The position numbers and the translations under genes were made by a program. The notes under the pieces are model-generated. The model did no database searches. It saw nothing but the letters and a program-made list of their open reading frames with translations, and was not told the DNA's origin. Of a stretch of DNA of 6,531 nt, positions 1 through 5,091 are shown piece after piece. The stretch is taken from assembly GCA_003488465.1 (NCBI GenBank), contig DNLN01000196.1:3514-10044 (forward strand), in the 5' to 3' direction. The DNA is from Sutterella sp. (GTDB lineage: Bacteria > Pseudomonadota > Gammaproteobacteria > Burkholderiales > Burkholderiaceae_F). Numbering within the stretch: the stretch's first letter is position 1; each line of letters opens with the position of its first letter.

Positions 1-57
1 ACGACCCTTAGTGGTGCGGTTTGAGCGGAACCCAAAATGAGGTGGAAAGCGCGGAAA

Positions 58-113
58 GCAAAAAAAATTTGTGCTAAAAAGTTGACAGGGGACCAAGAAA
101 TAGGGTTTAATAT
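58..113 (+). promoter_or_regulatory. Sigma70-type promoter for the rpmH operon
   Basis: A perfect -35 hexamer TTGACA (82-87) is followed after 18 bp by TTTAAT (106-111), which matches the -10 consensus at 5 of 6 positions. Upstream lie A/T tracts (A60-67, T68-70, A76-80) in the place where an UP element would contact the RNA polymerase alpha subunits. Transcription would begin near 118, leaving a leader of about 224 nt before rpmH. A strong promoter is expected for a ribosomal protein operon. No other promoter of this quality is visible before yidC, so rpmH, rnpA, yidD and yidC probably share it. Confidence 0.7.
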
Positions 114-138
114 CAGGCTTTTCGCGGAATCAGTTAAC

Positions 139-156
139 CCCTGGCAGTGTCCAGGG
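139..156 (+). repeat. Perfect hairpin in the rpmH leader
   Basis: CCCTGG (139-144) and CCAGGG (151-156) form a perfect 6-bp stem around the 6-nt loop CAGTGT, about 20 nt after the predicted transcription start. No T-run follows, so it is not a standard terminator. It may stabilise the 5' end of the transcript, but that role is inferred. Confidence 0.5.
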
Positions 157-183
157 CTGCTTTCGCCAGCTTTACGGATTGTC

Positions 184-222
184 CGGAAAGAACTTTTAAG
201 GATCTGCGGATCAACTTTTCCG
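184..222 (+). repeat. Long-range hairpin in the rpmH leader
   Basis: CGGAAAG (184-190) can pair with TTTTCCG (216-222), giving six Watson-Crick pairs and one G-U. The enclosed loop contains a smaller GATC/GATC stem (201-204 with 209-212). This is a structural observation only; I recognise no known riboswitch or protein-binding leader. Confidence 0.35.
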
Positions 223-239
223 AACAGCCATTTAACCGA

Positions 240-292
240 GCCGACGGTTTCGTCCGGCGGCCGATGTTTTGTTGCTCTAGGCAAGCCGCCGG
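240..292 (+). promoter_or_regulatory. Two competing hairpins in the rpmH leader
   Basis: The segment CCGGCGGC (254-261) can pair backwards with GCCGACGG (240-247, one A-G mismatch, loop TTTCGT) or forwards with GCCGCCGG (285-292, perfect 8 bp). The two pairings exclude each other. The first stem is followed shortly by a T-rich stretch (GATGTTTTGTTG from 263), loosely like a weak terminator; the second would remove that stem. An attenuation or autoregulation role is inference from pairing potential alone. Confidence 0.35.
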
Positions 293-329
293 CCAAGTGG
301 GCAAGCGGTGAGCGAAAGAGTGTTTTGCT

Positions 330-334
330 AAGGA
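330..334 (+). promoter_or_regulatory. Ribosome binding site of rpmH
   Basis: AAGGA lies 7 nt before the ATG at 342, which fixes the rpmH start. Confidence 0.8.
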
Positions 335-341
335 ATTCATC

Positions 342-482
342 ATGGCTACCAAGCGTACCTATCAGCCTTCCAAGACCAAGCGTGCCCGCACGCACGGTTT
401 CCTTGTTCGCTCCCGCACCAAGGGCGGCCGGCACGTTCTCGCCCGCCGCCGCGCCAAGGGACGTCATCAGCTCGCTCTGTAA
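342..482 (+). CDS. rpmH: 50S ribosomal protein L34
   Basis: A 46-residue, highly basic protein with the L34 hallmarks: [17 protein letters not shown] (residues 4-20) and [15 protein letters not shown] at the C-terminus. L34 is a small late-assembling protein of the large ribosomal subunit. The family is usually about 44 residues; this one carries two extra N-terminal residues (MAT-KRTYQ instead of M-KRTYQ). The ATG start is supported by AAGGA 7 nt upstream. It is the first gene of the operon and is followed after 40 bp by rnpA, the classic pairing. The rnpA reading frame is open straight through this gene in another frame, which is noted as a finding. Confidence 0.98.
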   Translation: MATKRTYQPSKTKRARTHGFLVRSRTKGGRHVLARRRAKGRHQLAL

Positions 483-522
483 TCCCAGAGCAGCCCGCCC
501 TGTCGGTTTTTCAGGCTGTCTC

Positions 523-990
523 GTGACAGAGTGCCAGGAACGGCATAGGCTGCCCCGGTCGTGCCGAATCATCAGTTCGGACGATTTCGGGCGGCTGTTG
601 CATTCTTCGGGCCCGGGAAGCTTTCACATCGGACGTGATCACGTTTCACTGTGCGCACTGGCGTGCAATGAGGTGGGTCGCGTCCGCTTTGGCTTTACAG
701 TGGGCAAGCACAATGTGCCGAGATCCGTTGACCGGGCGCTCGTGAAGCGTGTCCTGCGAGACTGTGCAAGGCACAAGTTGCCTGCGATCGCAAGGCTTCT
801 TGGCGAGTGCGGAATCGGGATGGATGTGTCGCTTCGTCTTCGCACCCCCTACCGCAGTATCAGTCCGGAGGGCGGGACGCAGCAGATCAAGGCGAGAATC
901 CGGCGCAGTGCGCAGGCCTGTCTTGATGCGTTGATGAAAAAGATTTCGGTGTGTCTGGAAAAATCGGACGGTTTTTCAGTAAATTCCTGA
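523..990 (+). CDS. rnpA: Ribonuclease P protein component
   Basis: Protein subunit of RNase P, which binds the catalytic RNA and helps remove 5' leaders from precursor tRNAs. From the GTG at 523 the product has 155 residues, longer than the usual 115-130. Visible signatures are the N-terminal RLPRSCRIISSDDFGRLL (residues 9-26), the strand VRFGFTVGKHNVPRSVDR (54-71) and the helix VKRVLRDCARHKLP (74-87). The canonical RNRxKR motif reads RALVKR (71-76), so the central Asn and second Arg are replaced. The start is uncertain: GTG 523 has only a weak AGG (513-515) 7 nt upstream, and the frame stays open upstream through rpmH to 37. CTG 550 or upstream GTGs such as 382 are alternatives. The 3' end overlaps yidD by 40 bp, suggesting translational coupling. 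Confidence 0.93.
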   Translation: MTECQERHRLPRSCRIISSDDFGRLLHSSGPGSFHIGRDHVSLCALACNEVGRVRFGFTVGKHNVPRSVDRALVKRVLRDCARHKLPAIARLLGECGIGMDVSLRLRTPYRSISPEGGTQQIKARIRRSAQACLDALMKKISVCLEKSDGFSVNS

Positions 991-1262
991 TTGCCCTCAT
1001 CCGGGGCTATCAGCTAACGCTTTCAGGCTGGGTCGGCTGGCAGTGCAGGTTTGTGCCGAGCTGCTCGAACTATGCGATGGAGGCGATTGAAAGGCACGGA
1101 CCCCTGAAAGGTCTGTGGATGACAGTCGCAAGACTGGCCAGATGCCACCCTCTGGGAGGGCGCGGATTCGACCCCGTTCCGGAGAAATTTCGCTGGCGCT
1201 GCTGGTGCCACGATCCGGGGTTCCTCAAGAGCCTCGAGAAAAAATCGAACGACAATAGATAA
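951..1262 (+). CDS. yidD: Membrane protein insertion efficiency factor YidD
   Basis: A 103-residue member of the YidD (DUF37) family, a small protein that associates with the inner membrane and aids YidC-dependent insertion. The family core is clear: FLIALIRGYQLTLS (residues 12-25), CRFVPSCSNYAMEAIERHG (32-50) and RCHPLGGRGFDPVP (64-77), with the conserved cysteines at 32, 38 and 65. The N-terminal 20 residues could form an amphipathic helix. GTG 951 is the only usual start codon between the in-frame stop at 924 and the conserved core, so the 40-bp overlap with rnpA appears real. No strong ribosome binding site is seen (AAAAAG only), so translation is probably coupled to rnpA. The C-terminal tail (WRCWCHDPGF and beyond) extends past the conserved domain. 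yidC follows after 17 bp. Confidence 0.95.
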   Translation: MSGKIGRFFSKFLIALIRGYQLTLSGWVGWQCRFVPSCSNYAMEAIERHGPLKGLWMTVARLARCHPLGGRGFDPVPEKFRWRCWCHDPGFLKSLEKKSNDNR

Positions 1263-1279
1263 CCTTTCATGGATTTGTC

Positions 1280-3055
1280 ATGGGAAGCGATTTTCAGCGG
1301 ACTTTGCTGTGGGTTGTTCTCGCAGCCACCTGCTTCATGTTGTGGGACAACTGGCAGGTGTACAACGGAAAGCCTTCATTCTTCCAGACTGCAGCCGTCG
1401 AGCAGACCGCGCAGCAGACGCCTGCTCAAAACGAGCCGGCCCAGGTCAGCGAAGTCACCGGCAGCGGTGCGGCCGCTGTAGCCAAGGGCATGATCCAGGC
1501 TAACCGCCCGGTTGCTCTGCAGAACGACCTGCTCAAGCTCAACATCGACGAACAGGGTGCTGTCGTGACCCGTGCCGAGTTGATCCAGGAGCGTCAGGAA
1601 GCAGATTGGACCGAAGTGGGGCTTGCCGGCATGATTCTCGGCAAGCAGCCCAAGGAATTGAAGAACATTGTTCTCTTCAACGTCACTCCCAAGCATGTCT
1701 ACGTTGCTCAGAGCGGCCTCATTGGCGGAAACTTCCCCAACCACAAGACGCTGTTCAAGTACCTTGGCACCACTCAGACCAGGAAGAAGGATGCCGAGCT
1801 CGGCCATGAGGTGACCGTGCATACGGCCACGTTCGAGGCAACCGAGGGTATGGTGACGGTGCGCAAGAGTTATGAGCTTGCCGACGGTCACTACGGTATG
1901 ACCGTGCGTCACGAGGTCACGAACGGCGGCAATATGGAGATCAACCCCTCCGTGTACTATCAGCTCACGCGTGATGGCGGCAAGCCCGAGGGCGAGAGCT
2001 CGTTCTACTACACCTACACGGGCCCTGCCATCTACACCGACGAAGACAAGTTCAAGAAGATCAAGTTCGATGATATCGGCGACACGCCCAATCATCAGGT
2101 GAAGGCCGACAACGGTTGGATTGCCCTTATCCAGCACTACTTCGTGTCCGCTTGGGCTGACGTGCGCGATCAGAAGGAAAAGAAGCAGCATGAGTTCTAC
2201 ACGAACAAGCTTGCCGAAGACCTCTACGCCGTGGGCTCGATCGTACGCATGGAGAAGATTCAGCCGCAGCAGAAGGCCTCTTCCGAAGCCGTTCTGTACG
2301 TGGGTCCGCAGAACCAGCAGCGTCTTGCGTACATCGCGGAAGGGCTGGATCTCGTGGTTGACTACGGATGGCTCACGATGCTTGCCAAGCCCATCTATTC
2401 TCTCTTGAACTTCCTCTACGGAATCTGCGGCAACTGGGGATGGGCGATCGTGCTGCTCACCTGCATCGTGAAAGCTATCCTCTATCCGGTGTCTGCCGCC
2501 GGCTACAAGTCAATGGCCCGCATGAAGGAAGTGACGCCGCGCATGAAGGCGCTCCAGGAACAGTACGGCAACGACAAGCAGCGTTATCAGCAGGCGCTGA
2601 TGGATCTGTACAAGAAAGAGAAGATCAATCCGGTCGGCGGATGCCTGCCGATCGCATTGCAGATCCCCGTGTTCCTCGCGTTGTACTGGGTGCTTCTTGC
2701 CTCTGTTGAACTGCGCGGCTCTGAATGGATTCTCTGGGTTCAGGATCTAGCGACTCCCGATCCCTGGTTCATCCTGCCCGCAGTGATGATGGCCACGATG
2801 TTCCTGCAGATCAAGCTCAATCCGACGCCGACCGATCCGATGCAGCAGCGCATGATGGTCATCATGCCGCTCGTGTTCGGCGTGATGTTCTTCTTCTTCG
2901 CTTCGGGTCTCGTGCTCTACTGGCTCACGAACAACGTGCTCTCCATACTGCAGCAGTGGTACGTGAACAAGCAGATTGCCAAGGAGCGCGCCGCGCGCCT
3001 GCAGGCAGCGAACTCGGGCAAGGTGTCCAAGTCTGCGCAGCCGAAGGCTGAGTAA
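1280..3055 (+). CDS. yidC: Membrane protein insertase YidC
   Basis: YidC inserts and folds inner-membrane proteins, alone or with SecYEG. The 591-residue product has the Gram-negative layout: TM1 with the DNW motif (about residues 7-25), a Gln/Ala-rich linker (36-70), a periplasmic beta-supersandwich domain (about 75-350), then the conserved insertase core. Core helices lie near 388-404, 455-474, 496-512, 526-541 and 543-558, with a charged cytoplasmic hairpin between the first two (about 405-450). The tail is short and basic. Conserved wording includes NPVGGCLPIALQIPVFLALYW (449-469). The groove position that is Arg366 in E. coli appears to be Lys398 (LLTCIVKAILYP), probably normal in this clade. 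ATG 1280 has a weak GGA (1271-1273) 6 nt upstream. Lys codons are mostly AAG, suggesting high expression. It is longer than E. coli YidC (548), mainly from the linker and periplasmic part. Confidence 0.98.
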   Translation: MGSDFQRTLLWVVLAATCFMLWDNWQVYNGKPSFFQTAAVEQTAQQTPAQNEPAQVSEVTGSGAAAVAKGMIQANRPVALQNDLLKLNIDEQGAVVTRAELIQERQEADWTEVGLAGMILGKQPKELKNIVLFNVTPKHVYVAQSGLIGGNFPNHKTLFKYLGTTQTRKKDAELGHEVTVHTATFEATEGMVTVRKSYELADGHYGMTVRHEVTNGGNMEINPSVYYQLTRDGGKPEGESSFYYTYTGPAIYTDEDKFKKIKFDDIGDTPNHQVKADNGWIALIQHYFVSAWADVRDQKEKKQHEFYTNKLAEDLYAVGSIVRMEKIQPQQKASSEAVLYVGPQNQQRLAYIAEGLDLVVDYGWLTMLAKPIYSLLNFLYGICGNWGWAIVLLTCIVKAILYPVSAAGYKSMARMKEVTPRMKALQEQYGNDKQRYQQALMDLYKKEKINPVGGCLPIALQIPVFLALYWVLLASVELRGSEWILWVQDLATPDPWFILPAVMMATMFLQIKLNPTPTDPMQQRMMVIMPLVFGVMFFFFASGLVLYWLTNNVLSILQQWYVNKQIAKERAARLQAANSGKVSKSAQPKAE

Positions 3056-3081
3056 AGAACGCTCGAAACAGAACGAAACTC

Positions 3082-3116
3082 AAGGGGCGGTGTCCGGAAA
3101 GATGCCGTCCCTTTTT
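3082..3116 (+). terminator. Rho-independent terminator after yidC
   Basis: AAGGGGCGG (3082-3090) pairs with CCGTCCCTT (3105-3113) in nine pairs including one G-T, closing a 14-nt loop, and runs into TTTTT (3112-3116). It lies 26 bp after the yidC stop and would end the rpmH-yidC transcript. Read from the other strand the stem is followed only by TTGAGTTTCG, so it would be a poor terminator for the convergent minus-strand gene that ends 9 bp away. Confidence 0.8.
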
Positions 3117-3125
3117 CATTGGGAA

Positions 3126-3437
3126 TTAGTTTTTCTGACCGCGGCGAACGGCAAGAGCCAAAACAATTGGCCAAAGCCAGATGCTCACAAAACACAGGAT
3201 GAGAAAGCCGATGGAGGCCCTTCGCTCTGATGCGCCGCGCGTGGCGTAGAGAATGCTTGCAGAGCCGGCAACAAGCCAGAGCAGCTGTCCCGCGTAAACA
3301 AGCACACGCTGATTGTAGGTGTCGCCGAAGATGCTTCCGATATAAGCAGTGAGCGGCACGGAAACGGCAAAGCAGAGCGCGATGCCGAGCAGCACGCAAA
3401 GCCGCATCGAGGTTCGATTTTGCGGTTGAAGTGGCAT
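3126..3437 (-). CDS. Small three-helix membrane protein, function unknown
   Basis: I do not recognise this 103-residue protein. Three hydrophobic segments are evident: about residues 12-34 (CVLLGIALCFAVSVPLTAYIG), 45-65 (VLVYAGQLLWLVAGSASILYA) and 76-97 (IGFLILCFVSIWLWPIVLALAV). The loop between helices 2 and 3 (TRGASERR) and the tail RRGQKN are basic, so topology is ambiguous by the positive-inside rule. The start at 3437 is well supported: a consensus AAGGAGG (complement of 3447-3453) ends 9 nt upstream. A longer version from 3479 would add MPNIFFFCKRRAAA but would place that Shine-Dalgarno inside the gene. It is convergent with yidC and divergent from mnmE. The strong ribosome binding site, membrane character and otherwise unfilled gap argue for a real gene; its function and conservation are unknown. 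Confidence 0.78.
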   Translation of the reverse strand: MPLQPQNRTSMRLCVLLGIALCFAVSVPLTAYIGSIFGDTYNQRVLVYAGQLLWLVAGSASILYATRGASERRASIGFLILCFVSIWLWPIVLALAVRRGQKN

Positions 3438-3446
3438 GGCCGCAGC

Positions 3447-3453
3447 CCTCCTT
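3447..3453 (-). promoter_or_regulatory. Consensus Shine-Dalgarno of the small membrane protein
   Basis: The minus strand reads AAAAGGAGGG here, with AAGGAGG 9 nt before the ATG at 3437. It is the best ribosome binding site in the window and decides the start of this gene. Confidence 0.8.
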
Positions 3454-3457
3454 TTGC

Positions 3458-3511
3458 AAAAGAAGAAAATATTGGGCATCTACAATACTGGGACACGCAA
3501 ATCCTACACAA
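3458..3511. promoter_or_regulatory. Possible divergent promoters between the membrane gene and mnmE
   Basis: On the plus strand TACAAT (3481-3486) matches the -10 consensus at 5 of 6 positions and sits about 35 bp before mnmE, but no good -35 lies at the right distance (AAAAGA at 3458-3463). On the minus strand TTGTGT (complement of 3506-3511) followed after 18 bp by TATTGT (complement of 3482-3487) could drive the small membrane gene. The two -10 candidates occupy the same bases. Both promoters are tentative. Confidence 0.3.
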
Positions 3512-3521
3512 GAGAGACGAG

Positions 3522-4886
3522 ATGACCAAGAAGAATGATCCGATTGTTGCGCAGGCCAGCTCCTCGGGCAAAGGCGGCATCGGCGTTGTCCGCATTTCGG
3601 GGGAATCCCGAGACATTGACGCAATCGAGAGCGCGATTCATGCTGGTGACCTGGTCGCGGCGAGGCGCGCCACGTTGAAGCGCCTCACGGATCAATCGGG
3701 AAACCTCATTGACCGGGTCATCCTCATTCGCTTCCAGGCTCCGGCCTCCTACACGGGCGAAGATGTGCTGGAAATCCAGGCGCATGGCGGGCCTGCCGTC
3801 CAGCGGATGATCATTGATCGGTGCCTAGAGGTCGGCGGGCGCGTGGGACTTCGCATGGCCAGGCCCGGTGAATTTACCGAACGGGCTTTTCTTAACGGAA
3901 AGATCGACCTTGCCCAGGCCGAAGCGATTGCCGATCTCATCGAAGCGACGAGCGAACAGGCGGCAAGGGCCGCGGCTAGGTCCATGCAGGGAGACTTTTC
4001 AAACCGTGTTAAGGCCTTAAATTCATCGGCTGTAGAACTTAGAGCTCAAGTTGAGGCGACGCTTGATTTTCCGGAGGAGGAAATTGAGTTCATTGAGAAC
4101 GCAAGAGTGCTTGACGGGATCAAGGCGCTTCTAAACGCGCTCGATCAAGTGATTGAGGCGGCAACTCGGGGAAAGGTTTTGCGCGATGGACTTTCCGTCG
4201 TACTGTCCGGCGCTCCGAATGTGGGCAAAAGTTCTCTCATGAATGCACTTGCCGGGGACAATGTCGCAATCGTGACGGATATTGCCGGCACGACGCGCGA
4301 CCGCATTGAGTATGAAATCAATCTTGACGGACTGCCCGTCACTCTGATCGACACTGCTGGGCTGAGAAAAACAGAGGATCCGATCGAGAAAATCGGCATA
4401 GAGCGAACGCTGGAAGCGATTGAGCGCGCCGACGTTGTGGTGCGCATGACAGAAGCAGGGAGCGGCGAAGCGATGGAAGATCTTGCCTACCGCATGGCGA
4501 AGACGAGATTCCGCGATGGCGTCGTGATCCTCGATGTGATCAACAAGGCAGACATCCGGAAGCCTACGGCCATTCCTGAAGGCGCATTCGTGATTTCAGC
4601 AAAAACGCATGAAGGCATCGATGCGCTTTGCGAGCGGTTAAAGAGCATTGCCGGCGTGGCTGAAGGCGCCGAAGGCGAGTTCATGGCAAGAAGCAGGCAC
4701 CTCTCATGCCTGGCGCGCGCCAGGGAGCACGCTGCAAGGGCTCTGGAAGGGCTCTCAGCGATGCCGCTAGAAGTTGTTGCCGAGGAACTGCGCCTTACAG
4801 GGGGCGCGCTTGGCGAAATTGTTGGTGAGACTCTGCCGGACGACCTTCTTGGAATCATCTTCTCAAAGTTCTGTATTGGAAAATAA
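3522..4886 (+). CDS. mnmE: tRNA modification GTPase MnmE
   Basis: MnmE works with MnmG to build the 5-(carboxymethyl)aminomethyl group on U34 of tRNAs that read NNA/NNG codons; it binds GTP and a folate one-carbon donor. The 454-residue product equals the E. coli length. The N-terminal folate-binding domain (1-120) contains GKGGIGVVRISG (16-27); a helical domain follows, with a G domain inserted at about 220-380. GTPase motifs are G1 GAPNVGKSS (230-238), G2 GTTRD (256-260), G3 DTAG (277-280), G4 NKAD (341-344) and G5 SAK (359-361). The protein ends FCIGK with the conserved Cys451. ATG 3522 fits the family start and has a weak AGAGAG (3511-3516). The frame is open upstream to 3420, but that part does not resemble MnmE. 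Variations: SSSGK where APGR is usual, and VVRMTEAG where most MnmE have a hydrophobic strand ending in Asp. Confidence 0.98.
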   Translation: MTKKNDPIVAQASSSGKGGIGVVRISGESRDIDAIESAIHAGDLVAARRATLKRLTDQSGNLIDRVILIRFQAPASYTGEDVLEIQAHGGPAVQRMIIDRCLEVGGRVGLRMARPGEFTERAFLNGKIDLAQAEAIADLIEATSEQAARAAARSMQGDFSNRVKALNSSAVELRAQVEATLDFPEEEIEFIENARVLDGIKALLNALDQVIEAATRGKVLRDGLSVVLSGAPNVGKSSLMNALAGDNVAIVTDIAGTTRDRIEYEINLDGLPVTLIDTAGLRKTEDPIEKIGIERTLEAIERADVVVRMTEAGSGEAMEDLAYRMAKTRFRDGVVILDVINKADIRKPTAIPEGAFVISAKTHEGIDALCERLKSIAGVAEGAEGEFMARSRHLSCLARAREHAARALEGLSAMPLEVVAEELRLTGGALGEIVGETLPDDLLGIIFSKFCIGK

Positions 4887-4927
4887 CCATTTGATTTAAT
4901 TAAAGAAAAACACAGATCCTCACTCAA

Positions 4928-4943
4928 TGTTCCACGTGAAACA
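4928..4943 (+). other. parS site 1 (ParB binding site)
   Basis: TGTTCCACGTGAAACA matches the widely conserved bacterial chromosomal parS consensus TGTTNCACGTGAAACA at every position, with the CACGTG core centred. ParB loads at such sites and spreads, marking the origin region for ParA-driven segregation and SMC loading. Chromosomal parS sites typically lie near mnmG, rsmG, parA and parB, which fits this location. It is the exact reverse complement of site 2, 148 bp away centre to centre. Confidence 0.9.
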
Positions 4944-4991
4944 ATCAGTAACGGAAAAGTTTGTCTGCGCGCAATATCTCGGCAGAAAACC

Positions 4992-5039
4992 GCACGCCGT
5001 GATGAAGCGCGTGCTGTAAAGTTGCGCTTCAAGAAGTGC
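4992..5039 (+). repeat. Cluster of competing inverted repeats between the parS sites
   Basis: Three stems share sequence. GCACGC (4992-4997) pairs with GCGTGC (5009-5014). TGAAGCGC (5003-5010) pairs perfectly with GCGCTTCA (5024-5031). GCGCTTC (5024-5030) pairs with GAAGTGC (5033-5039, one G-T, 2-nt loop). The middle stem excludes both others, as in attenuator-like leaders. No T-run follows directly. The cluster ends about 30 nt before the mnmG ribosome binding site. Any regulatory role is inferred. Confidence 0.4.
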
Positions 5040-5070
5040 GGGCTGAAGTTTTGCCTGCAGCGAACCTTTT

Positions 5071-5074
5071 AGGA
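5071..5074 (+). promoter_or_regulatory. Ribosome binding site of mnmG
   Basis: AGGA lies 9 nt before GTG 5084 and directly abuts TTG 5075. The spacing favours the GTG and argues against the TTG as start codon. It sits just outside parS site 2. Confidence 0.6.
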
Positions 5075-5075
5075 T

Positions 5076-5091
5076 TGTTTCACGTGGAACA
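5076..5091 (-). other. parS site 2, on the mnmG start codon
   Basis: TGTTTCACGTGGAACA on the plus strand is the reverse complement of site 1 and a full match to the parS consensus when read on the minus strand. It lies between the mnmG ribosome binding site (5071-5074) and the first codons; the probable GTG start (5084-5086) is the right half of its CACGTG core. ParB bound here would cover the beginning of the gene. Confidence 0.9.

Larger units (their letters stand above)
1..341 (+). other. Gene-free upstream region and rpmH leader
   Basis: No convincing gene lies here. The left part (1-57) shows nothing I can name beyond a short tandem repeat of GGAAAGC (44-50 and 53-59). From about 58 there is an A-rich stretch, then a promoter, then a leader of roughly 220 nt rich in inverted repeats that runs to rpmH. 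A frame open from 37 continues into rnpA, but its first 160 or so codons do not resemble a protein I know. I searched both strands for DnaA boxes (TTATCCACA-like) and found none, so this does not look like oriC, although dnaA and oriC often lie beside rpmH. Confidence 0.7.
4887..5083 (+). promoter_or_regulatory. mnmE-mnmG intergenic region
   Basis: This 197-bp gap begins with an AT-rich stretch (4881-4912), then carries parS site 1, a cluster of inverted repeats, the mnmG ribosome binding site and most of parS site 2. I see no terminator after mnmE and no clear -35/-10 pair for mnmG, so mnmG could be co-transcribed with mnmE or use a promoter I cannot identify. No DnaA box is visible. Confidence 0.6.

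Noticed and set aside
1..341. Possible oriC next to rpmH
   Set aside because: No TTATCCACA-like DnaA boxes were found on either strand and there is no AT-rich unwinding cluster beyond the promoter A-tracts. The origin may lie outside the window.
633..644. Perfect 12-bp palindrome ACGTGATCACGT inside rnpA
   Set aside because: It lies in conserved coding sequence, does not match parS or a DnaA box, and is an isolated short palindrome that could arise by chance.
1269..1481. Alternative 70-codon frame starting 11 bp before yidC
   Set aside because: It runs out of frame with the well-conserved YidC N-terminus and its product has no recognisable features.
1376..2191. Long open frame antisense to yidC (271 codons)
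   Set aside because: yidC is unmistakable on the plus strand, and its biased codon use keeps the opposite frame open. No family resemblance or ribosome binding site supports the antisense product.
2917..3624. 235-codon minus-strand frame across the yidC end, the gap and the mnmE start
   Set aside because: It overlaps three better-supported genes and its product is Cys/Arg/Ser-rich without domain character. The frame ending at 3126 has the membrane segments and the strong ribosome binding site.
4487..5032. 181-codon minus-strand frame across the mnmE end and the intergenic region
   Set aside because: Ser/Arg-rich product typical of an antisense shadow; it runs across parS and the inverted repeats without support.
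4887..5075. Possible oriC in the mnmE-mnmG gap
   Set aside because: There is a short AT-rich stretch and parS sites, but no DnaA boxes; parS marks a segregation site, not an origin.
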